Positions 26,772-34,114 of a stretch of DNA of 64,000 bases are shown here, one piece after another; the stretch's first letter is position 1; each line of letters begins with the position of its first letter. A program made the position numbers and the translations under genes. Source of the stretch: JADKBO01 sp965230345. Lineage in GTDB: Bacteria > Bacteroidota > Bacteroidia > Chitinophagales > Saprospiraceae. The DNA lies in the NCBI GenBank assembly GCA_965230345.1, contig CBDDKR010000002.1, positions 2,790,001-2,854,000 on the forward strand. Direction: 5' to 3'. The notes beneath the pieces were generated by a model. That model was given only the letters and a program-made list of their open reading frames with translations, made no database searches and was not told the origin of the DNA.

Positions 26772-27365
26772 ATGTATTTAATTTACGATTGTAGTTCGGT
26801 GTCTCAACCGTTAAACTATAAGGCCCCGTTTACAGAGTCTTTTCAGTGGCCACGTCTAGTACATATTTCTTGGATCGTATTGGGTAGTGATTTTAAGCCT
26901 ATTGAAGATTTTGACTGTATTGTAAAACCAGCGGGTTTCATAGTGGATGAAAAAGTCTTGAAAAGGACAAAATTGACAAAGGAAGAAATCGATGAAAAGG
27001 GTATTGATATAGAGGATATATTGAAGACGTTTAATACGTCTGTGGAAAAATGCGAATACATATTTAGCCACAATCTAAAATTTAATGAAAATGTATTAGC
27101 AGCTGAGTATATTCGAAACACAGTAGACATAAATTTCTTTCCTAAAGAGAGATTTTGTTTGATGGAAGAGGGTACATATTATTGTAAGTTACCTTCAAAA
27201 CGTGGAGGATACAAATGGCCATCGCTCACAGAAATGCATGCAGTGTGTTTTAATTCGACCTTTACTCCGCCTAATAATGCACGTGCAGATGTTATTGCAG
27301 CAGCTAGATGTTTTATAAAGTTAATGAAAACAGGGCAGTTGGAAGATCTATTTGATGATGAGTAA
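26772..27365 (+). CDS. DnaQ-like (DEDDh exonuclease) protein with catalytic residues lost
   Basis: This 197-residue protein keeps the fold signature of 3'-5' exonucleases: WPRLVHISWIVL, VKPAGFIV, FSHNLKFNENVLAAE, GGYKWPSLTEMHAVCF and NNARADVIAAARCFI. Three of the five catalytic positions differ. The DxE pair reads Asp6-Cys-Ser8, the FD position is Asn105 and the general base His is Asn168. Asp6 and Asp173 remain. I infer that it does not cleave DNA by the usual two-metal route, and may bind nucleic acid or a protein. It sits 1 base after hemC and shares one base with hemD, and its frame is intact, so it is maintained. Confidence 0.75.
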   Translation: MYLIYDCSSVSQPLNYKAPFTESFQWPRLVHISWIVLGSDFKPIEDFDCIVKPAGFIVDEKVLKRTKLTKEEIDEKGIDIEDILKTFNTSVEKCEYIFSHNLKFNENVLAAEYIRNTVDINFFPKERFCLMEEGTYYCKLPSKRGGYKWPSLTEMHAVCFNSTFTPPNNARADVIAAARCFIKLMKTGQLEDLFDDE

Positions 27366-28027
27366 TGAAGGTTTTTATTACAAGAAATTTAGGTGATGAT
27401 TCTATACTCTATTCTTTAGAGAATCAAGTGCAAATTGAAGGTCAGTCTTTGCTTAAATTTGAATTAATACCTTTTAGTGATATACCAGAATCGGATTGGA
27501 TATTTTTTTATAGTTCCCAAGGTGTTCGTTTTTTTTCTGAAGGGTTAAATCGGATATATAAGACTTTGGATTCCAATGTGAAAATTGGAGTATTGGGAGT
27601 AGGCACAAAAAAAACATTTCAAAGAACGTTTGATAGAGTTCCAGATTTTGTCGGTTCGGGTAATAAAGATGTATCCGTCTCATTTTATGAAAAGATAAAT
27701 GGGCATATCTTATTTGTCAAAGCTAAAGATAGTTTGAGTAGTGTGGAAAGATCGCTTGAAGATAATAGGTGTTCGTCTTTAGTCGTTTATAGAAATGAAA
27801 TTGACCAAGATGTAATCGTCCCTGTTGCTGATATTGCTGTAATCACTAGTCCTATGAATGGAATAGCTTTTCTGAATACAAAAGAAGCTGCTAAATTTCA
27901 GCTCGTGATTGCTATCGGAGGAACTACATTCGCTAAGTTGCAGGAACTGGATTGCCCCAATCTTGTCCAAGCTGATTCGCCTAGTGAAGAAGGCATATTT
28001 AAAACCATAAAAGAAAGATTAAGATGA
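27365..28027 (+). CDS. hemD: Uroporphyrinogen-III synthase
   Basis: This 220-residue protein closes hydroxymethylbilane to uroporphyrinogen III with inversion of ring D. The family is poorly conserved, but the pattern is recognisable: DWIFFYSSQGVRFF near the start, IGVLGVGTKKTF, VVYRNE, VITSPMNGIAFL and IAIGGTTFAKL. Position directly after hemC (with one gene between) supports the call. Its ATG uses the last A of the preceding stop, and its end overlaps gmhA by ATGA. Confidence 0.85.
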   Translation: MKVFITRNLGDDSILYSLENQVQIEGQSLLKFELIPFSDIPESDWIFFYSSQGVRFFSEGLNRIYKTLDSNVKIGVLGVGTKKTFQRTFDRVPDFVGSGNKDVSVSFYEKINGHILFVKAKDSLSSVERSLEDNRCSSLVVYRNEIDQDVIVPVADIAVITSPMNGIAFLNTKEAAKFQLVIAIGGTTFAKLQELDCPNLVQADSPSEEGIFKTIKERLR

Positions 28028-28605
28028 AAGCTTTTATTAGAGCCGCGGTTGAAGATAGCATTCGAATAAAACAGGAGATTTTAAGTCAAGGTAATACGGT
28101 CGAATTGGTTGAAATCATTGCCGAGATTATCGCTGATAGATTCGAACAAGGCAATGCGGTTTATTTTTGTGGTAATGGGGGAAGTGCTGGTGATGCGCAA
28201 CATTTGGCTGCTGAGTTGTCTGGACGGTTTAAAATGGAACGAAAGGCGTTACCATGTGAAGCGTTACAAGTCAATTCTTCTTTTGTTACAGCGGTAGCAA
28301 ATGATTATGGCTTTGAATATGTTTTCGAAAGGGCAGTAGAGGCTTTTTGTAAAAAAGAGGATGTATTATTCGCATTATCGACTTCGGGCAATTCTTCCAA
28401 TATTATTAAGGCTGTTATTAAAGCTAAGAAATTGGGTGTAATAGTGATTGGGTTTACAGGTAGAAGTGGTGGAGATTTGGTAGAATATTGCGATTATACT
28501 TTGTGTATTCCTTCCGATGATACTCCAAGAATACAAGAGGGATATATGTTGTTGGGGCATTTAATATGTGAATTAGTTGAGCAAATACTTTTTGGAAATG
28601 AGTAG
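28024..28605 (+). CDS. gmhA: Phosphoheptose isomerase (sedoheptulose-7-phosphate isomerase)
   Basis: This 193-residue SIS-domain enzyme turns sedoheptulose 7-phosphate into heptose 7-phosphate for heptose-containing envelope sugars. Motifs are FCGNGGSAGDAQHLAAEL, SGRFKMERKALP, ALSTSGNSSNII and GFTGRSGG. Length and motifs are standard. It overlaps hemD by four bases and the gmhB-like gene by eight, so envelope sugar and haem genes share one transcript. A heptose kinase or adenylyltransferase gene (hldE) is not in this window. Confidence 0.9.
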   Translation: MKAFIRAAVEDSIRIKQEILSQGNTVELVEIIAEIIADRFEQGNAVYFCGNGGSAGDAQHLAAELSGRFKMERKALPCEALQVNSSFVTAVANDYGFEYVFERAVEAFCKKEDVLFALSTSGNSSNIIKAVIKAKKLGVIVIGFTGRSGGDLVEYCDYTLCIPSDDTPRIQEGYMLLGHLICELVEQILFGNE

Positions 28606-29155
28606 TAGCCAATGGATTTATGAATTGGATCCATCTTGGACATTATTTCTTGACCGTGATGGTGTTCTTAATAGAAAGATTGATGGAGACTACATAAGGA
28701 ATCCTTCGATGCTAGAAATTCTTCCTGGAGTATTAGAAAGCTTATTCCTGTTAAAGGAATACTTTAATATCATCGTAGTTGCAACGAATCAACAGGGCAT
28801 TGCCAAAGAGTTGATGACGCACGATGATTTATATTCTGTTCATGAGGCCTTATTAAATGAGGTTCATAATGCAAATGGGCGTATCGATCAAGTATACTAT
28901 AGCCCTGATTGGGCTGGATTGGAATCATCTACTCGTAAGCCTGCTATTGGAATGGCACTTCAAGCTCAGAAGGATTTTCCTCAGATTGATTTTGATAAGT
29001 CTATTATGGTTGGTGATAGCCAATCAGATATTGATTTTGCAGCTAGTGCAGGAATGAAATCCGTTTGGATTGATCTTGGGCGTGTAAAGTGTAGTGGATA
29101 TGATCTAAGAGTTTCCTCTTTGAGGGAATTTGCTAAAATGATTGTGAAAAAGTAA
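28598..29155 (+). CDS. HAD-IIIA phosphatase, GmhB-like, without the zinc cysteines
   Basis: This is a 185-residue phosphatase of the HAD superfamily, close to heptose 1,7-bisphosphate 7-phosphatase. Catalytic DRDGVLN starts motif I, VATNQQGIAK is motif II and MVGDSQSDIDFAASAGM is motif IV. The zinc loop of typical GmhB (CxHxxxxxCxCRKP) is replaced by YYSPDWAGLESSTRKP without cysteines. The ATG at 28598 overlaps gmhA by 8 bases; a TTG at 28577 is an alternative. Placement after gmhA supports a heptose pathway role. Its last 23 bases overlap the convergent PAP2 gene. Confidence 0.8.
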   Translation: MSSSQWIYELDPSWTLFLDRDGVLNRKIDGDYIRNPSMLEILPGVLESLFLLKEYFNIIVVATNQQGIAKELMTHDDLYSVHEALLNEVHNANGRIDQVYYSPDWAGLESSTRKPAIGMALQAQKDFPQIDFDKSIMVGDSQSDIDFAASAGMKSVWIDLGRVKCSGYDLRVSSLREFAKMIVKK

Positions 29156-29855
29156 ATCCTAATCCATCATTGTTTATTTGAGTTGTAAGTTGTGTTTTTT
29201 TGTTGAATGGATTCCAGTGTTTTAATGGGTCCCAATGATAAACTAATTTAGTAATTAAAATGCCTATTCCTGCTCCAACCAATACATCGGGCACCCAGTG
29301 TTTATTATTCACAACCCTCCAACTTGCAGTAGCAACAGAGAAGATATTGCCACTCCATGCTAGTATTGGAGATGTCTTGTGATATTCTTGATAAAGAACC
29401 TGACTAGCTACAAATGCCTGAGATGTATGTCCCGAGGGCATAGCTGTATTAGCGGATTGATCGGGTCTTTGAATCTTGAGTGTTTTCTTTAAGGAATGTA
29501 CAATTAGTGAAGTAATGCCCTCAGAGAGCAATAAATTTTTAGTTTGACCCCAAGTAGTATTGGTAGATGTTACTCCACATAGATTGGCGGTACACATTTG
29601 CAATATTGGTACATATTGAATATAATCATCAATATTAGATTGGTATTGATTGGTATGATCAATGATTCTATTTTGTAGGCTTTGTTTTATGTGGTTTTTG
29701 TTGAGTATAATTCCTGATGTTATTAAAGAAGCAGGAATTATATAAGGAGAGATCTGTTTATGTAGACCTAGAGTTATAAGACTATCTTTTTGTCCCGACA
29801 GAGATACATTAAGATATAAAATTAGGGTAAGATATATATAAGTATGGAGTTTCAC
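29133..29855 (-). CDS. PAP2-family membrane phosphatase
   Basis: This 240-residue exported or membrane protein has the three PAP2 phosphatase motifs: KTLKIQRPD, the central PSGHTSQAF and SWRVVNNKHWVPDVLVG. These enzymes dephosphorylate lipids such as undecaprenyl pyrophosphate or phosphatidic acid at the membrane. The N-terminus has a signal-like segment (YIYLTLILYLNVSLSG) and the C-terminus ends like an outer-membrane strand (GLGFTFSQSF). It is the last gene of a leftward run after DUF3307 and satD, 2 bases after DUF3307. Confidence 0.85.
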   Translation of the reverse strand: MKLHTYIYLTLILYLNVSLSGQKDSLITLGLHKQISPYIIPASLITSGIILNKNHIKQSLQNRIIDHTNQYQSNIDDYIQYVPILQMCTANLCGVTSTNTTWGQTKNLLLSEGITSLIVHSLKKTLKIQRPDQSANTAMPSGHTSQAFVASQVLYQEYHKTSPILAWSGNIFSVATASWRVVNNKHWVPDVLVGAGIGILITKLVYHWDPLKHWNPFNKKTQLTTQINNDGLGFTFSQSF

Positions 29856-29857
29856 AT

Positions 29858-30574
29858 TTAATTTACTTCTATTTGATGATAGGCTAGAGATACGATAATG
29901 GCTAACCCAAAGCTTAATAATGTACCAATCAAGATGTATTCTGTTAATTGACGATCGTTGGTTTCCTTTAAATCTCCAAATCTAAATACTGATTTTGCAG
30001 CTAATAGAAAGCCTACCGCTGAAAATTGGTTGATACTTATGAAAAGGAAGATTAATAATCGTTCGATCATGCCTATGAATTTTCCTGCTTTATCTAAGGA
30101 TAAAGGTTCACTTGAATTGGTTTCAGGTGTCCATTTAGAAATTAAGATTTTAATCACGGTAGAACTAACTTGTGTTAATAGTAAAACGGTTATGATTAAA
30201 CTATAAATATTGGCAATGTTTGAATTTTGAAAAATTTGCAGTATAAATGGATGATAATACTCTGCAACTGCTATTATGACACCTATATGCAGTGTTTGGT
30301 CTATGAAAAAAAGACTTCTCTTATTGGAAGTGTTTTGATTGGATATTTTCCATAAATCTATGATATAATGTGTAATTCCTATGACTAAAATGCCCGCCCA
30401 GTATTTTATTGACATGGTCAATAGAAATGTCAGTAATATGTGAAGTATGGTGTGTTTATAAAGACTCTTTGATCTGTGTTTGTTTTGTTCTTTATCTCGT
30501 ACCCAATGATTTGGTTGAAAGACAAAATCTCCTAATATATGTGCTAGTAGGAGAGAGTATAGAAGTGTATTCAT
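29858..30574 (-). CDS. DUF3307 membrane protein
   Basis: This 238-residue integral membrane protein starts LLYSLLLAHILGDFVFQPNHW and continues with HTILHILLTFLL, GITHYIIDLWK and FFIDQTLHIGVI, the His/Asp-rich membrane pattern of DUF3307. Six or so helices are visible. The family is commonly found next to SatD-type proteins and its function is unknown. It overlaps the satD gene by ATGA (30571-30574), which indicates coupled translation. Confidence 0.8.
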   Translation of the reverse strand: MNTLLYSLLLAHILGDFVFQPNHWVRDKEQNKHRSKSLYKHTILHILLTFLLTMSIKYWAGILVIGITHYIIDLWKISNQNTSNKRSLFFIDQTLHIGVIIAVAEYYHPFILQIFQNSNIANIYSLIITVLLLTQVSSTVIKILISKWTPETNSSEPLSLDKAGKFIGMIERLLIFLFISINQFSAVGFLLAAKSVFRFGDLKETNDRQLTEYILIGTLLSFGLAIIVSLAYHQIEVN

Positions 30575-31188
30575 AGCGTTAATTGTTTTTGAATCAAAGT
30601 AGTAATGACTTCCTCCATCTTCATCAATTCATCATATCCTCCTCTTTTTTGTGCTCGACTAATGCTGCTTTGGACGTATCCATATTTGTGGGCTATTTCA
30701 TGTTGTTTGAGTGTAGGATTTTCGATGGAGATTTGCATTACCGCAGAAGTGACTTTCTTCCAATCTGACATAATAGTACTGGCTAGGTCTAAATAGGTTT
30801 GCACTATGGTATCAAGAGACTCTTTCCCTGTTTGGATGGCAAGCGTTTTTTTCTTTAACTGATCAAAGCTGTTGCCCGAACGAACAAATGCCGTTCCAGT
30901 TGAATTGGAAATGCTTTTTTGAGGTTCTTGAATTTCTCCAATTCCTATACCCATTCTGACATCCAATGAAGATATTTGCCTCATATATGATTTAATATGA
31001 ATTACTGCTCTTATTGCATGCTCAACATTACATTTTAGTTGAAAGCTATCGCCTCTAAATATTTCCCAATCATTGGGTGATGTACCATAATAGGACAAAA
31101 CTGATGTGAGTTTATTTTGCCAGATTTCTGTGTGTACTTGCCTAGAGTTGATTATATCTCCAGTAATGATCGCCACTTGTTTTGTCAT
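30571..31188 (-). CDS. SatD-family protein with C-terminal helix-turn-helix
   Basis: This is a 205-residue cytoplasmic protein. The N-terminal SatD domain (about 1-135) shows AIITGDIINSRQV, IFRGDSFQLK and VRMGIGIGEI, a cyclase-like alpha/beta pattern. The C-terminal part (about 150-205) has LKQHEIAHKYGYVQSSISRA, a helix-turn-helix, so it probably binds DNA. It leads the satD-DUF3307-PAP2 run. Three palindromes overlap or flank its promoter and are the obvious candidate binding sites. The family's biological role is not known to me beyond its frequent link with DUF3307. Confidence 0.8.
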   Translation of the reverse strand: MTKQVAIITGDIINSRQVHTEIWQNKLTSVLSYYGTSPNDWEIFRGDSFQLKCNVEHAIRAVIHIKSYMRQISSLDVRMGIGIGEIQEPQKSISNSTGTAFVRSGNSFDQLKKKTLAIQTGKESLDTIVQTYLDLASTIMSDWKKVTSAVMQISIENPTLKQHEIAHKYGYVQSSISRAQKRGGYDELMKMEEVITTLIQKQLTL

Positions 31189-31238
31189 TATAATGGATTC
31201 CTTTCTTGTTAAATATACTTAAAATAATCCATATACTG

Positions 31239-31247
31239 CAAAAATTA
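31239..31247 (-). promoter_or_regulatory. Putative -7 box of the satD operon, overlapping an operator
   Basis: The minus strand reads TAATTTTTG then C, one base longer than TAnnTTTG. The same nonamer precedes the 53-codon gene near 55.8 kb. Its first bases lie inside the palindrome at 31245-31266. An AAAGGA ribosome-binding site stands about 9 bases before the satD ATG at 31188. Confidence 0.5.
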
Positions 31248-31322
31248 TGCTCATTTTATAACATAATTTAAATTATGCTCTTTTTGTAGCATATTTCCAA
31301 TTATGCTCTTTTTGTAGCATAA
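31245..31322. repeat. Three 22-bp palindromic operators at exact 28-bp spacing
   Basis: Copies lie at 31245-31266, 31273-31294 and 31301-31322. The two right copies read TTATGCT, CTTTTTGT, then AGCATA followed by T or A. The left copy reads TTATGCT, CATTTTAT, AACATAA. Each is a 7-8-7 inverted repeat and the starts are 28 bp apart both times, with 6-base linkers. The left copy overlaps the -7 box of satD; the others extend upstream, away from satD and toward the end of batC. Such a regular array suits cooperative binding by a dimer, and the SatD-family helix-turn-helix protein is the likely binder. This is inference; the repeats themselves are seen directly. Confidence 0.85.
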
Positions 31323-31354
31323 GGTGAGGTAGTTGATTTGCCACATTATAATGG

Positions 31355-32104
31355 CTACCAATCTTTCTTAGGTTTTTTAGTGTTTTGATTTTGTTTCTTT
31401 AATTTCTGTCTCGTTTTTTGTTCTTCATTCTCGGCTATTTTAAGTAACTCTTCCATTTGTTTTTCTGACATATCGGTATCAGATGATTGATTGCCCTGAT
31501 TTTGTTGCTCATCTTCAGATTTATTATCTTCTTTATTTTGATTTGCATTGTTTTTATTGTTTTGCGAATCATTTCCATCTTGATTCTCTTCAGATGAGTC
31601 TTGTTGCTCCTGTTGCTCTTCGTTTTGTTCTTGCTGCTCTCCTTGTTGTTGCTGCTTTTGTTCTTGTTGCATTTGTTGTTGACGCATCAGTTTCGCAGTA
31701 AGAAGGTTTTCCGAAGCTTCTAGGTCATTAGGATTTAAACGAAGCGCTTTTTTATAAGCAGAAATACTTTCATCCAATTTTTGAGTTGAAAAATAAGAAT
31801 TCCCCATATTATAAAAAGCATCTGCTTTTTGCTTGGAATCTAAACCACTTATGGAAGATTCATATGCTTCTGAGGCCTCTTCAAATTTTTCTTGTTGATA
31901 CAAACTATTGCCAAGGTTATAGTTGGCAATAGGACTGTTGGATTCAAGGATGGATTTTCGGTAAGATTCTTCAGCTTTAGAGTAGTCATTCTTTTCGTAC
32001 GCATTATTGCCTTCTCGAATGATTTTCTTAGAAGACTGCACTTGGGCAAAACAGAAAGAAGAAATCAGCAGAAAGCAAACGCAATGTATAATGTTTAATT
32101 TCAT
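31355..32104 (-). CDS. batC: BatC-like TPR protein with Gln/Asn-rich tail
   Basis: This is a 249-residue exported protein: signal peptide (1-20, ending FCFAQ), three to four tetratricopeptide repeats (about 25-135, for example ANYNLGNSLYQQEKFEEA and AFYNMGNSYFSTQKLDE), then a low-complexity Gln/Asn/Glu/Lys tail (about 140-249). It is the last gene of the Bat operon, 5 bases after batB. TPRs suggest it is a periplasmic scaffold for the VWA proteins. The operon seems to end here; satD follows from its own promoter. Confidence 0.8.
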   Translation of the reverse strand: MKLNIIHCVCFLLISSFCFAQVQSSKKIIREGNNAYEKNDYSKAEESYRKSILESNSPIANYNLGNSLYQQEKFEEASEAYESSISGLDSKQKADAFYNMGNSYFSTQKLDESISAYKKALRLNPNDLEASENLLTAKLMRQQQMQQEQKQQQQGEQQEQNEEQQEQQDSSEENQDGNDSQNNKNNANQNKEDNKSEDEQQNQGNQSSDTDMSEKQMEELLKIAENEEQKTRQKLKKQNQNTKKPKKDW

Positions 32105-32109
32105 AGAAG

Positions 32110-33114
32110 TTACTTGTTTGGTTTAATTCTAAAAGGGTAGAGTAGTCCGATTGCTATACACACAAAACCAGGAAACAATAGATATTGAAAATAGCTGTTA
32201 AACGTGGTGAAAGACAATTGTTGTACTTTCTTTTTTTCTATTTTTTCAATATCTGCTACAATTTTTTCAATAGCTTGACTTCCTTGTGTAGCGAGAAAGG
32301 CTTTCCCTCGTCCATTTTTAGCAATGTCATTAATGAGATCAACATTTAATTTGGTTGTAACTGGATTTCCTGCCTCATCTTTTTTATAAACGATCTTATT
32401 TCTAACGACTTCAGGGATAGGGCCACCATTTTCCGTACCAACACCAACACAGTATATATAGGATCCGTTTTCGGCGGCATCACTAGCGGCATTTATTATT
32501 TCTTCATCATGATGTTCTCCATCAGTAACTATAATGAGGCCCCTTTGATTGTTCTTTTCTTTTTGATATGTACGCTCTGCAAGTTCAATAGCAGATTTTA
32601 TGTTGGTACCTTGAACACCTGCCAATAAAGGAGATGCTGATTTTACCAACAATTTAGTCGCAGCATAATCATTGGTAAGGGGAGATTGTAAAAAAGAAGA
32701 ATTGGCAAAATAGATCAACCCGATTCGATTCCCCTTAAGCGCATCAATCAGATTCATTGTAAACCTCTTTGCCCGTTCCATCCTACTTGGAGCTACATCT
32801 TGGGCCAGCATACTCGTAGAAATATCCAGTGCGATAATAACATCAGAACTTTGAGTTTCGACTTTCTCTCTTTTGCTTCCAAATTGAGGATTGGTTCCTG
32901 ATGAAATGATTAAAGTCAAGCCCACAAGAATAAATATGTTTCTCTTCCAAAAAATAGAGTCAGAATGCAGGGGCATTAAGGATTTTAATAAGGCTAAATC
33001 ACCCCATGAACTCAATTTTTGTTTATTCCATTTCCATGTCAAGTAGATCAATAAAAACAACACCGGAACAAGGGCTAATAGATAGATATAAGTGAAAAAT
33101 TCAAATCTAAACAT
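32110..33114 (-). CDS. batB: BatB: membrane-anchored VWA-domain protein
   Basis: This 334-residue protein has two N-terminal membrane helices, a von Willebrand A domain (about 85-290) with the metal-ion site DVIIALDISTSMLAQD, and a C-terminal membrane helix. The domain faces the periplasm and should bind partner proteins in a metal-dependent way. It is one of two successive VWA genes, 1 base after batA, as in the Bacteroides aerotolerance operon. Length and topology fit BatB. Confidence 0.88.
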   Translation of the reverse strand: MFRFEFFTYIYLLALVPVLFLLIYLTWKWNKQKLSSWGDLALLKSLMPLHSDSIFWKRNIFILVGLTLIISSGTNPQFGSKREKVETQSSDVIIALDISTSMLAQDVAPSRMERAKRFTMNLIDALKGNRIGLIYFANSSFLQSPLTNDYAATKLLVKSASPLLAGVQGTNIKSAIELAERTYQKEKNNQRGLIIVTDGEHHDEEIINAASDAAENGSYIYCVGVGTENGGPIPEVVRNKIVYKKDEAGNPVTTKLNVDLINDIAKNGRGKAFLATQGSQAIEKIVADIEKIEKKKVQQLSFTTFNSYFQYLLFPGFVCIAIGLLYPFRIKPNK

Positions 33115-33115
33115 G

Positions 33116-34114
33116 TCAAGGTCTTATTTTTAATACCAAATGTTTCAAAATATAATACAACAGAATCAGGCCAATGGCAATCGAGATTAACCATCTAAAG
33201 AGTTCAGTGTATTTTTTATAAACAGTAACTTCAATCTCCGTTTTTTCCAAACGATCTATTTCATCATAAATCTTTTGGAGAGCATCCAAGTTGGTCGCTC
33301 TATAATACTTACCTCCTGTAGCATTGGCAATATTTGTCAGTAATTCTTCATCAATGGTTGTTTTAGTAGGAGAATAAATGGGTTGGCCATAAACATTTTG
33401 CGTAGTTGGTGCAAGCACAACGCCCTTTGAACCAACCCCTATAGTATAGACTTTAATATCGTAAGATTTCGCAATATCTCGTGCCGTTTCTGGAGAAATA
33501 TAACCAGCTGTATTTTCACCATCTGTCATCAAAATAATCAACTTGGATTTAACATCACTATCTTTTAGACGGTTCACTGCCGTACTAATACCCATACCAA
33601 TAGCAGTACGATCAGTGATCATGCCATATTTTAATTGGTCTATTAAATCTTTTAGAACGTTGTAGTCCGTAGTAAGAGGACATTGTGTAAAACTTTCTCC
33701 TGCAAAAGCGACTAGTCCAATTCGATCAAACGATCTATTAGAAATAAAGTCTTTAGCAACTTTTTTAGCTGCCTCTAATCTATTAGGACTAAAATCTTTC
33801 GCTAACATTGAACTAGATAAATCTAAAGCCAACATAATATCTACACCATCAGCAGTTCTTTTTTCTTCAGATAGTGTCTTTTGCGGACGTGAAAGAGCAA
33901 GAATGAGCACAAGGAGGATTAAGTAAATGATCAGTGGTAGAAGAAAAAGTAAACGCTCCTTCCACGATTTATTTACCTCTAAATCTGGAATATTGGAAAC
34001 ATATATGAAGGGCTTGTCAGGTTTTCCATTCCAATACTTCCATAGTGCAAAACCTAACAAAATAGGCATCAACACTAAAAACCAAGGTGATTCAAAATGT
34101 ATATTATTCATCAT
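33116..34114 (-). CDS. batA: BatA: membrane-anchored VWA-domain protein
   Basis: This 332-residue protein is a paralogue of the next gene, with N-terminal membrane helices, a VWA domain containing DIMLALDLSSSMLAKD and TDGENTAGYI, and a C-terminal helix (WLISIAIGLILLYYIL). BatA and BatB probably form a complex controlled by MoxR. The start (ATG at 34114 or 34111) lies inside the end of the preceding gene, so translation is coupled. Confidence 0.88.
   Translation of the reverse strand: MMNNIHFESPWFLVLMPILLGFALWKYWNGKPDKPFIYVSNIPDLEVNKSWKERLLFLLPLIIYLILLVLILALSRPQKTLSEEKRTADGVDIMLALDLSSSMLAKDFSPNRLEAAKKVAKDFISNRSFDRIGLVAFAGESFTQCPLTTDYNVLKDLIDQLKYGMITDRTAIGMGISTAVNRLKDSDVKSKLIILMTDGENTAGYISPETARDIAKSYDIKVYTIGVGSKGVVLAPTTQNVYGQPIYSPTKTTIDEELLTNIANATGGKYYRATNLDALQKIYDEIDRLEKTEIEVTVYKKYTELFRWLISIAIGLILLYYILKHLVLKIRP

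Noticed and set aside
31570..31690. Repetitive CTGTTGCTC-like stretch considered as a short tandem repeat or CRISPR-like array
   Set aside because: It is the Gln/Glu-rich coding tail of BatC on the minus strand; units are irregular and there are no spacers.
31718..31736. Third copy of the dispersed TTCTAG...ATTAGGATTT repeat
   Set aside because: The match has an inserted base, diverges soon after, and lies inside the TPR coding part of batC where Leu-Asn-Pro-Asn codons explain it.
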